DNA of 64,000 nucleotides from JABFRJ01 sp031374735 (GTDB taxonomy: Bacteria > Pseudomonadota > Alphaproteobacteria > Rhizobiales > Hyphomicrobiaceae), in contig JANMGQ010000066.1 of assembly GCA_031374735.1 (NCBI GenBank), positions 5,810 through 69,809 of the forward strand, in the 5' to 3' direction. The notes under the pieces were generated by a model. The model did not search any database. It worked only from the letters and a program-made list of their open reading frames with translations, and was not told the DNA's origin. Below, one piece after another: positions 8,330 through 15,361 of this stretch. Every line of letters starts with the position of its first letter. Within the stretch, counting starts at the first letter, position 1. A program made the position numbers and the translations under genes.

Positions 8330-9715
8330 ATGGCGAAAGCCGCCAAGACCCAGTTCGTGTGCCAGAACTGCGGCACGACCGCGCCCAAATGGACCGGCAA
8401 ATGCGTCGGCTGCAACGAGTGGAATACATTGGCCGAGGAGGCCGATGCGGCAGCCACGCCGGGATCAGGCTTGACGCGCACGAGCCGCGGCCGTGTCGTG
8501 GCACTCGAAAGCCTGACAGGCTCGACCAAGGACGCCCCGCGTCTCAAGACCAGCATGCCCGAACTCGATCGCGTCACCGGCGGCGGCATCGTGCCCGGAT
8601 CGGCGCTGCTCATCGGCGGCGAACCCGGCATCGGCAAATCAACGCTGTTGCTACAGCTGACCGCGCAAATGGCGCTGGCCGGCCGACGCACCATCTACTT
8701 CTCCGGCGAGGAAGCCGTGGCGCAAGTTCGGTTGCGCGCGGAACGGCTCGGCCTGTCGAAGGCGCCAGTCGGCCTCGCATCGGAAACGAACCTGTCGAAC
8801 ATCCTCGCCACGCTCGACGCTGAAAAGCATGCAGATCTCGTGGTTGTCGATTCCATTCAAACGCTGTGGGCCGATGGCGTCGACAGTGCGCCCGGCACGG
8901 TCAGCCAGGTGCGCGCCGCCACACAGACCTTGATCCGCTACGCCAAGCAGGCCGGCTGCGCCGTCGTGCTGGTCGGGCACGTCACCAAGGAGGGCAACAT
9001 CGCCGGCCCGAAAGTGGTCGAGCATATGGTGGATGTCGTGCTCTCGTTCGAGGGCGATCGCGGGCATCCCTTTCGCATTCTGCGCGGCATCAAGAACCGC
9101 TTCGGCGCGACCGACGAAATCGGCGTGTTCGAGATGGCGCAGGAGGGCCTGCGCGAAGTGGCCAATCCATCCGAGTTGTTTCTCGGCGACCGCGATTCGA
9201 CCACGCCTGGGTCAGCGGTGTTCGCTGGAGTCGAAGGCACGCGTCCACTGCTGGTCGAAATCCAAGCGCTGGTCGCGCCATCGTCCCTCGGCACACCGCG
9301 GCGTGCGGTGGTGGGATGGGATTCAAACCGCCTCTCGATGATTCTCGCCGTATTGGACGCGCGTTGTGGTGTCAGCTTTGCCCAGCACGATGTTTATCTC
9401 AACGTGGCCGGTGGTTTGAAGATCACTGAGCCAGCGGCTGACCTCGCCGCAGCCGCCGCTTTGCTGTCGTCGCTGTCCAATGCGCCGCTGCCCGCCGAGC
9501 ACGTCTACTTCGGCGAGATATCCTTGTCGGGCGCAGTCCGACCCGCAGGACATATGGCGACACGATTGCGCGAAGCGCAGAAGCTCGGCTTCAAGGCGGC
9601 CGTGCTACCGGCCGCAGGCGAAGTCGAGAGCGGCGGCTTCAAGCTGAAACTCGATCGCGTGGGCTCGCTTGAAACGCTGGCGGCGCGACTTGCGCAAAAG
9701 ACCCCGCGGCGTTGA
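8330..9715 (+). CDS. radA: DNA repair protein RadA (Sms)
   Basis: A 461-residue protein with the full RadA layout. An N-terminal C4 zinc finger (CQNCGTTAPKWTGKCVGC, residues 11-28) is followed by a RecA-like ATPase core with Walker A GGEPGIGKST near residue 96 and the RadA-specific KNRFG motif in KNRFGATDEIGVFEM. A Lon-like C-terminal domain includes YLNVAGGLKITEPAADLA. RadA is a branch-migration helicase in recombination and DNA repair. The gene stands alone between mepA (divergent) and a small secreted-protein gene. Confidence 0.96.
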   Translation: MAKAAKTQFVCQNCGTTAPKWTGKCVGCNEWNTLAEEADAAATPGSGLTRTSRGRVVALESLTGSTKDAPRLKTSMPELDRVTGGGIVPGSALLIGGEPGIGKSTLLLQLTAQMALAGRRTIYFSGEEAVAQVRLRAERLGLSKAPVGLASETNLSNILATLDAEKHADLVVVDSIQTLWADGVDSAPGTVSQVRAATQTLIRYAKQAGCAVVLVGHVTKEGNIAGPKVVEHMVDVVLSFEGDRGHPFRILRGIKNRFGATDEIGVFEMAQEGLREVANPSELFLGDRDSTTPGSAVFAGVEGTRPLLVEIQALVAPSSLGTPRRAVVGWDSNRLSMILAVLDARCGVSFAQHDVYLNVAGGLKITEPAADLAAAAALLSSLSNAPLPAEHVYFGEISLSGAVRPAGHMATRLREAQKLGFKAAVLPAAGEVESGGFKLKLDRVGSLETLAARLAQKTPRR

Positions 9716-9831
9716 ATTTCTGCTGATGTATCCTCCGGAACAGCCGCCTCTCCTGGGTCGGCGCATAACAGCGTCACGAGCGAAACAAAACAACCCCACC
9801 CGCTCGGTGAGACACCCCAAGGAGAGACCCA

Positions 9832-10122
9832 ATGTCGAAGAAAATCATCCTCGCCGCCATCCTCGCAGCCTTCACGGCATCGGCCATCGATATTCCCTCT
9901 GCCTTCGCCGGGCCAAAGCGCAATTTCAATGCCGACGGTGGACGCGGCGGCAGCCGCAACTCCGGCGACAACTCCGGCAACGGCGGATTTGGTGGCGAGA
10001 TCAACAAAGCCGGCAAAGCCAAGTCCGGAACAACAGCCTCGGCCCGCGGTGGCAACGGCGGCAGCCGCAACAGCGGCAACGGCTCCGGCAACGGCGGCGA
10101 CGGTGGCAAGATCTCGTTTTGA
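9832..10122 (+). CDS. small secreted Gly/Ser/Asn-rich repeat protein
   Basis: A 96-residue protein with a clear signal peptide (KKIILAAILAAFTASAIDI, cleavage probably after SAFA). The mature part is almost only glycine, serine, asparagine and charged residues. It contains two near-identical units, GGSRNSGDNSGNGGFGG and GGSRNSGNGSGNGGDGG, separated by a lysine/alanine linker. AAGGAGAG lies a few bases before the ATG. I do not recognise a family. It is likely an exported, disordered surface or periplasmic protein. A hairpin with a short T run follows the stop. Confidence 0.7.
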   Translation: MSKKIILAAILAAFTASAIDIPSAFAGPKRNFNADGGRGGSRNSGDNSGNGGFGGEINKAGKAKSGTTASARGGNGGSRNSGNGSGNGGDGGKISF

Positions 10123-10157
10123 GCGATCCGCGCCAACGCATGCTTGAAAACTGCGAG

Positions 10158-10187
10158 CCCTTCGGTGCCCCTGCACCGGAGGGTTTC
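10158..10187 (+). terminator. probable intrinsic terminator of the Gly/Ser-rich protein gene
   Basis: A ten-base-pair stem (10158-10167 with 10174-10183, one G-T pair) with a six-base loop is followed by TTT. It lies 36 bases after the stop of the small secreted protein. The T run is short, so the terminator is plausible but weak. It also lies just past the end of the leftward operon, where it could act on that strand only as a stem. Confidence 0.4.
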
Positions 10188-10191
10188 GCCG

Positions 10192-11574
10192 TCACGCCCA
10201 GGCCGCCGGATAGCTGCCGAGTTCTGCCGACGGCAGCGCATAGCGGGCTGGCGTGCGCGAGAGTTGCGCGGCGTGCCGCACGGCACGCATCTCGCCATAA
10301 CCGGATGGTGTCGTCTCGATCAGATCTTGTACCATATCCAATGTCGGATCCGGGCAGGCAAAACCGTTGTCGACACGGCCGAGCGATTTCAGCCACTCGC
10401 CCACTTGCGCAAGCGACGTGCGCACCATCCACGAGCCGCCCTGCTCGCGTTGGCGCGCGAGCGCCACCATCGCGCCAAAGGCCAGAATAAAGCCCGCACC
10501 GTGATCGAGCGCTTGCGCGGGCAGTTCCCTGGGACGGTCCCACACGCCTGCACCCGCAAGAGCTTCGGCCTCGGCAACATTGATGCCGTTGGCATTCTGG
10601 GTGAGGCTGTCGAAGCCGCGTCGGTCGGCCCACGGGCCGACGTGCGAATAGGCAGAAAGCGTTACGTAGATGATGCCGGGTGACGCCGCGGCGAGCGCCT
10701 CGGGCGAGAAACCTTTCGCGCTCAGGCCGCCGGGACGATAGCCTTCGAGGAACACATCCGCGCCACCGGCAAGCGCCATCAAGTGCGCGCGACCGCTGTC
10801 CGTCGCAAGATCGACGAAGGCCGGCCGCTTGCCGCGCGCCACGTCCATAACGGCGATCGACGGCAGATGCGGCGACGTCACATAGAGGACGTCGGCACCG
10901 TGCACGGCCAGGGTTCGCCCGGCGACAGGACCTGCGATGATGCGGGTCAAGTCGAGCACGCGCACGCCGGACAATGGACGCGTGGGCTGTGCCGTAAACG
11001 TGCGCGGTGCGGCCTCGCCGATCTTCACGATCTCGAACAGTGGGAGTTGCGCCACCGCGCGGCCCTGCGGATGCGCCGCCCATTCAGCCTGCGTGCGCAG
11101 CATCGTCGCGACCATGTTGCGATCAGCCGCGGCAGTCTCAAACGCCTCGCCGTCCCACCCGAGCAGCTTTTCCTGCACGCTTTCGCGTGTGTACGCGGCG
11201 CCGAGCAGCGCGAGAATACCGTCGCGATGGTGCGCGAAGTTGGTGTGGATGCGCACCCAGCGATGATCGCGCGTGCGGTAGAGACCGGCGATCTTGTCCC
11301 ACAGGTCCTGCGGTGGCGCGGGGACGCGCACGTAGCGCTCCGAGCGGAACTCGATCGCTGCGTGGCGCATATCGACGCTGACGGTTTGCTCCTCGCCGAT
11401 GCGCTGGCGCCAGATTTCAGCCGCGGCCAAACCCGCTGCGGCGATCGTCGCCTGCGCGATCGTCCCGACACGGAACGATGATGGCAATGCTGGATCGCTG
11501 CCAGTGAGATGCACGGCATCGAGCGCCGCGCGACGACCGCCAGCCATGGTCCACAAAGTTTGAAGCGTTGTCAT
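10192..11574 (-). CDS. CoA-transferase family III (CaiB/BaiF) with extra N-terminal segment
   Basis: A 460-residue class III CoA-transferase, last gene of the leftward operon. The normal N-terminal signature, GVRVLDLTRIIAGPVAGRTL, appears only at about residue 205, followed by VFLEGYRPGGLSAKGF and RRGFDSLTQNANGI, which holds the expected catalytic aspartate. The first 200 residues resemble the C-terminal half of CaiB proteins (RTQAEWAAHPQGRAVAQLP), so the order looks like a C-half placed before a full-length unit. Family members move CoA between carboxylic acids. The substrate is unknown; the operon suggests a di- or hydroxycarboxylate. It starts 30 bases after the ThDP enzyme. Confidence 0.8.
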   Translation of the reverse strand: MTTLQTLWTMAGGRRAALDAVHLTGSDPALPSSFRVGTIAQATIAAAGLAAAEIWRQRIGEEQTVSVDMRHAAIEFRSERYVRVPAPPQDLWDKIAGLYRTRDHRWVRIHTNFAHHRDGILALLGAAYTRESVQEKLLGWDGEAFETAAADRNMVATMLRTQAEWAAHPQGRAVAQLPLFEIVKIGEAAPRTFTAQPTRPLSGVRVLDLTRIIAGPVAGRTLAVHGADVLYVTSPHLPSIAVMDVARGKRPAFVDLATDSGRAHLMALAGGADVFLEGYRPGGLSAKGFSPEALAAASPGIIYVTLSAYSHVGPWADRRGFDSLTQNANGINVAEAEALAGAGVWDRPRELPAQALDHGAGFILAFGAMVALARQREQGGSWMVRTSLAQVGEWLKSLGRVDNGFACPDPTLDMVQDLIETTPSGYGEMRAVRHAAQLSRTPARYALPSAELGSYPAAWA

Positions 11575-11604
11575 GGGCGTGCCTCCGTGAGCCTGCGAAC
11601 ACTC

Positions 11605-13239
11605 TCAGCCTGTGCGTCGGATCGTCGGCGCCGCATGGCCCTCGATCATGACATTGATGCAGGCCGGCTTGCCGCTGGCGATGGCGCGCTCAAGCGCTGG
11701 CAGCAGTTGATCTGCCGACGTCACGCGCTCGCCATGGCCGCCAAGGGCTATTGCGACGGCTTCATATGCTGTCGGCAAAAGCGAGCAGCCATGCGCGCGA
11801 TCCGCACCGTAGCTGCGCAACTGGATCTGATGCTCTGCGTTCCAGCGGGCGTCATTGCCGACCACGGCGACGAACGGCAGAGTGTGGCGTACGGCCGTAT
11901 CGAATTCCGCCATGTGGAAGCCAAAGGTGCCATCGCCCATGACGGCGACGATGGGTGCTTTGCGTTCGACCACGCGGGCTGCGAGTGCGAATGGTATCGA
12001 CGCACCAATGGAGCCGGCGACCCCGTTGATGACGCGACGTGGCGCACTGATGCACGCCTGCGCCCATTGGCCGATCTCGCCGCCGTCGGCGATGAAAATG
12101 CTTTTGGTGTCGCGGTCGAGTACCTGCTGCACGGCGCGACCGAGGTCGAGTGGATGGCTCAGTCCGCGAGCGCCTGTGGTGGTCGCCCAGGCCGGTGGAC
12201 GGTAGGCGACGGCTGAACGCACGGTTTCAAGCCATGCTACGTCGCCCGTGTTGACGAGTTCGTTTGCGAGCGACACCACGGTCGTATCGACGTCGACATG
12301 GGCTTGGCCTGCGAACCGTGCCGGTCGCGCGCGGCGCGCCCGGTCGATCATCGATTGATCAGGATCGAGCACGACGAGATCAGCGGTTGCAGAGATGCCC
12401 ACCGGCGTGCCGAAGCGCAGTGTGAAGTCCAACGGCTTGCCGGCCAGGATGATCAGGTCGGCCTCGCGCAAGACTTCGGCAAAGGCACCGAGGCTCGGAT
12501 CGGCGAGCCCTCGCGGGCTCTCCATTAAGAGCGCTGGAATACGCGTCTGCCGCTCGAAAAGGTCGAGTGCAAAGCGTCCGGTCTTGCGCGCGAACATTGG
12601 GCCAGCGAGAAGAAGTGGCCGCTTCGCGCCGCGAACGGACGCCGCAACGGCCCGCCACTGCGACATTTCAATCATCGGGTCGGCGATCGCGTGGCGCGCG
12701 GCACTCTCCGTCACGGTCGCCGTTGTCGCGGCCTCTAGAAGATCGCTCGGCAGTGCGATGTGGACCGGTCCGGGTCGGCCGCTTAGCGCTGTGCGGATCG
12801 CGCGGGCTATACCGTTACCGAAATCGTCCGCTGTGGCCGCGCGCAACGATTGCTTGCACACCGGCTGCGACATGGCGACCTGATCGAGTTCCTGAAACGA
12901 CCCGCGACCGACCTCCGTCGTTGGCGTGTCGCCCGAGAGCAGCAGCACGGGGCTGTCGGCCGCGATCGCGGTCGGCAAGCCGGCCGCCGCATTCGTGAAG
13001 CCCTGTCCGCCCGTGACCAGCACAACGCCGACGTCGCCGGTCAGCCGCGCGTAGGCATCCGCCATGTGCACGCAGGCGGCTTCGTGGCGTGTGTGGATGA
13101 TCTCGATGCCGGAGCCAAGCAAAGCATCAAACAGCGACATGATGTGATTGCCGGACAGCGCGAACACGTGGCGCACGCCAGCAGACTTCAGTGCTTCGAC
13201 AAGCAGATCCGCGCCTCTGCGTTGCTTTGCCATTGCCAT
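11605..13239 (-). CDS. thiamine-diphosphate enzyme, acetolactate synthase-like
   Basis: A 544-residue ThDP enzyme with the three usual domains. The N-terminal PYR domain has GVRHVFALSGNHIMSLFDAL and the catalytic glutamate in HTRHEAACVHMADAYAR. A central domain follows, then a C-terminal PP domain with GDGTFGFHMAEFDTAVRH and GND, the Mg-ThDP motif. Relatives include acetolactate synthase, oxalyl-CoA decarboxylase, glyoxylate carboligase and benzoylformate decarboxylase; no single one is clearly indicated. The start codon shares its A with the TGA of the upstream dehydratase beta gene (TGATG), a sign of translational coupling. The adjacent CoA-transferase makes an acyl-CoA decarboxylase role conceivable. 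Confidence 0.85.
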   Translation of the reverse strand: MAMAKQRRGADLLVEALKSAGVRHVFALSGNHIMSLFDALLGSGIEIIHTRHEAACVHMADAYARLTGDVGVVLVTGGQGFTNAAAGLPTAIAADSPVLLLSGDTPTTEVGRGSFQELDQVAMSQPVCKQSLRAATADDFGNGIARAIRTALSGRPGPVHIALPSDLLEAATTATVTESAARHAIADPMIEMSQWRAVAASVRGAKRPLLLAGPMFARKTGRFALDLFERQTRIPALLMESPRGLADPSLGAFAEVLREADLIILAGKPLDFTLRFGTPVGISATADLVVLDPDQSMIDRARRARPARFAGQAHVDVDTTVVSLANELVNTGDVAWLETVRSAVAYRPPAWATTTGARGLSHPLDLGRAVQQVLDRDTKSIFIADGGEIGQWAQACISAPRRVINGVAGSIGASIPFALAARVVERKAPIVAVMGDGTFGFHMAEFDTAVRHTLPFVAVVGNDARWNAEHQIQLRSYGADRAHGCSLLPTAYEAVAIALGGHGERVTSADQLLPALERAIASGKPACINVMIEGHAAPTIRRTG

Positions 13240-13892
13240 CAGATCACTTCGTCGGTGCGGTCGTCTGTTTCGCCGAAGCGGCGTAGCGCAGGCGGTTTGG
13301 TGCCGGCGTAGAGCGCTTTGATGCCCGGCTCGATCTTGGCGTTTTCCCGCTCGAACAGCGAATTGCCCTCAAAATCGCTGTCGACCAGGAATGGCCCGAA
13401 GTTCTCGACGTCGAGCACCCAGATGCCCTGCGCAAGGCCAAGTTCTAGCCAATGCGTGGCCGGCACATCCTTGATGCCGCGCCCGAGCAACGCGCCTGTG
13501 CCATAGCCGACGGTGGTCAGATAGATGGCCTTGTTCGGCAAAAACGCGCGTTTGTAGTCGGCGCTCGACATGCCACCTTTGCCGATGATGACGTTGCAGC
13601 CAGAGACCTTCAGCCAGCCTTCGATCCATTTGGAAAAGCGAAAGCTGGCTGTCGCCGTGACGGCGCCCACTGTCGGTGCGCCGTTGTGATTGAGGGACGC
13701 CGCCGGTGAGCAGTGAAAACTCGCCGTGCCGATGTCAGCCGGCAGCGCAATGCCTTCATCGACGGCGCGCTTGTACACCCCCTCACGGGCCGTGTGCACG
13801 CGCCCCGTGAGATAGACGACGTCGCCAAGCTGGAGCTGGGCGAGAGCTTCCGTAGTCGCCGGCAGTTTCAAGTGGATGGTGCGCAGGGTCAT
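13239..13892 (-). CDS. class I fumarase / L(+)-tartrate dehydratase beta subunit
   Basis: A 217-residue protein matching the C-terminal (beta) domain of iron-sulfur hydro-lyases. LGDVVYLTGRVHTARE, the ASFHCSPA segment, IIGKGGMSSADYKRAF and WVLDVENFGPFLVDSDFEG are family motifs. With the alpha subunit it forms a [4Fe-4S] enzyme that adds or removes water on fumarate, tartrate or similar acids. ATG at 13892 lies four bases after the alpha stop and fits family N termini; the longer frame from 14003 would overlap alpha. The split two-subunit form is typical of TtdAB and of archaeal-type fumarases. Confidence 0.87.
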   Translation of the reverse strand: MTLRTIHLKLPATTEALAQLQLGDVVYLTGRVHTAREGVYKRAVDEGIALPADIGTASFHCSPAASLNHNGAPTVGAVTATASFRFSKWIEGWLKVSGCNVIIGKGGMSSADYKRAFLPNKAIYLTTVGYGTGALLGRGIKDVPATHWLELGLAQGIWVLDVENFGPFLVDSDFEGNSLFERENAKIEPGIKALYAGTKPPALRRFGETDDRTDEVI

Positions 13893-13896
13893 GTGA

Positions 13897-14862
13897 TCAC
13901 TCCGCCGCCTGCACGATACCGCTCGCATTGTCCCACTCCACACCGGTGCGGCGCGAGTAGTCGGTGAACCACTGCGGGTCGGTGCGATATTCAACGCGGC
14001 CATCGGCGTGGATCCGGGCCGTTGCGCGGCGCGACGATAGGCAGAACATGTGCACGCTCATCGGCATGCCACCCGTGTGGCAATACCCGGCCTCGATGTG
14101 GCAGGCGACGACCATGGACGAGCCCATAAAGCCCATCGCGCCCATGCCGATCGAATTGCCGAGCAGCTTGTATTCGTCCTCCATCGCCGCGATCTTGGGA
14201 TCGGGATTGCGCGAGCCGACCGTGCGCAGGCACGAGGCCTGTTTGCCAAGCGTCATGCAGGCGTCCTTGGAGCCGCCAAGACCGACGCCGACGATGGCTG
14301 GCTGACAGGCAAGCCCGCGTTTGCCGAAACCAATCAGCGTATCGAGATAGAAGCGGCGGATGCCGTCCATACCGTCGCCCGGAAACAGCATGCGATAGTC
14401 GGAGCCGAACAGGCCGCCTTTGTGCACCGTCGTCAGATCGATCCAGTCGCCCTCAGGATGAAACGCATATTCGATCTCCGGCGCGTTGATGCCGACGTTG
14501 TTGTTGTGATCCGTGCGCCAGAGCGGATGCACGCGATTGGGCCTGAGCGGGACGTCTTGCGTGGCCTTCGCCGTCGCGCGCCGCAACGCCGCTTCGAGCG
14601 CGACAGGTCCGCCCGCCACGCGCGCGTCGTTGCCATACTTCACATACCAGCGCGGCACGCCGGTATCGCCGCACATGGCGCGACGATCTTCTTTCGCGGC
14701 CTCATAGTTGTCGAGCATGGCCTTGATGACGAACGACGACAGGTCGCCTTTCTCCGTGTTCGCGCACGCGCGCAAACCGCCGAGATAATCGTCGGGAATC
14801 TCGATGGCGGCCTTGGCCATCAAGATTTCGGCGGTGGATTGGATGAGGGAGGTTGGGATCAT
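13897..14862 (-). CDS. class I fumarase / L(+)-tartrate dehydratase alpha subunit
   Basis: A 321-residue alpha subunit of a [4Fe-4S] hydro-lyase. Cysteine-containing motifs expected to hold the cluster are AMCGDTGVP near residue 65, GLGGSKDACM and VACHIEAGYCHTGGMP. LRPNRVHPLWRTDHNNN is also typical. Fumarase and L-tartrate dehydratase cannot be separated by eye. The ATG overlaps the stop of hicA in an ATGA arrangement, so it is translated after the toxin gene. The enzyme with its beta subunit is probably the central hydro-lyase of the operon. Confidence 0.87.
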   Translation of the reverse strand: MIPTSLIQSTAEILMAKAAIEIPDDYLGGLRACANTEKGDLSSFVIKAMLDNYEAAKEDRRAMCGDTGVPRWYVKYGNDARVAGGPVALEAALRRATAKATQDVPLRPNRVHPLWRTDHNNNVGINAPEIEYAFHPEGDWIDLTTVHKGGLFGSDYRMLFPGDGMDGIRRFYLDTLIGFGKRGLACQPAIVGVGLGGSKDACMTLGKQASCLRTVGSRNPDPKIAAMEDEYKLLGNSIGMGAMGFMGSSMVVACHIEAGYCHTGGMPMSVHMFCLSSRRATARIHADGRVEYRTDPQWFTDYSRRTGVEWDNASGIVQAAE

Positions 14863-15092
14863 AGGAAAGATTTGAACTCGTCTTCTGTCAGCCCGGCTTG
14901 GGCGATGATTGCTTTCACGGTGCCTTTCGGCAGCTCGCGCGCTCCATGATCTGGCACAGTTGTCTGGCGCCGCTTGTCCGTCATGTGTCGATAGATATGG
15001 TGACTGCCGCGGGTGCGGCGCAACTCGAACCCAGCACGCTTCAAGGCGCGCATGATCTCGCGCCCACGCAACGGAGGCAAACGGCCGCTCAT
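14859..15092 (-). CDS. hicA: HicA-family mRNA interferase toxin
   Basis: A 77-residue HicA (YcfA) protein with a double-stranded RNA-binding-like fold. GREIMRALKRAGFELRRTRG leads into GSHHIYRH, which contains the catalytic histidine region, and VPDHGARELPKGTVKAII is the conserved C-terminal half. Toxins of this type cut mRNA on free or translating transcripts and are neutralised by HicB. The start overlaps the end of hicB by four bases, and its own stop overlaps the start of the dehydratase alpha gene by four bases. A toxin coupled to a metabolic gene on its downstream side is unusual. Confidence 0.88.
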   Translation of the reverse strand: MSGRLPPLRGREIMRALKRAGFELRRTRGSHHIYRHMTDKRRQTTVPDHGARELPKGTVKAIIAQAGLTEDEFKSFL

Positions 15093-15328
15093 GCAGCCTC
15101 TGGAATCGTAATCGTTAGCTCCTTAATCTCGACACCCTGTTGGCCAAGTATGGGATCGCCCTCCTCAAGCCGCACCTCAAGTGCAAGTTCGATCGCTTCC
15201 TGCGCCATGCGAATGGCCTCGTCCATGTCCTGTCCGCAGGTCACTACCTCAGGTAACTCCGGTACTGTGACAGTGAATCCGCCTTCGGGCTCTGGAATAA
15301 AGACGACCTTGAATGTGCGGCTTTTCAT
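15089..15328 (-). CDS. hicB: HicB-family antitoxin
   Basis: A 79-residue HicB-like antitoxin with a partial RNase H fold. FIPEPEGGFTVTVPELPEVV followed by TCGQDMDEAIRMAQEAIELAL is the family signature. The usual C-terminal helix-turn-helix or ribbon-helix-helix DNA-binding domain is not present, so autoregulation by HicB itself is not evident. It lies upstream of hicA, 33 bases after the flavoprotein gene. Codon use looks less GC-biased than in its neighbours, which would fit later insertion into the operon; this is an impression, not a calculation. Confidence 0.87.
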   Translation of the reverse strand: MKSRTFKVVFIPEPEGGFTVTVPELPEVVTCGQDMDEAIRMAQEAIELALEVRLEEGDPILGQQGVEIKELTITIPEAA

Positions 15329-15361
15329 GTCAGCCTCTCCTGCCTTGCTGACGCCATCTTA

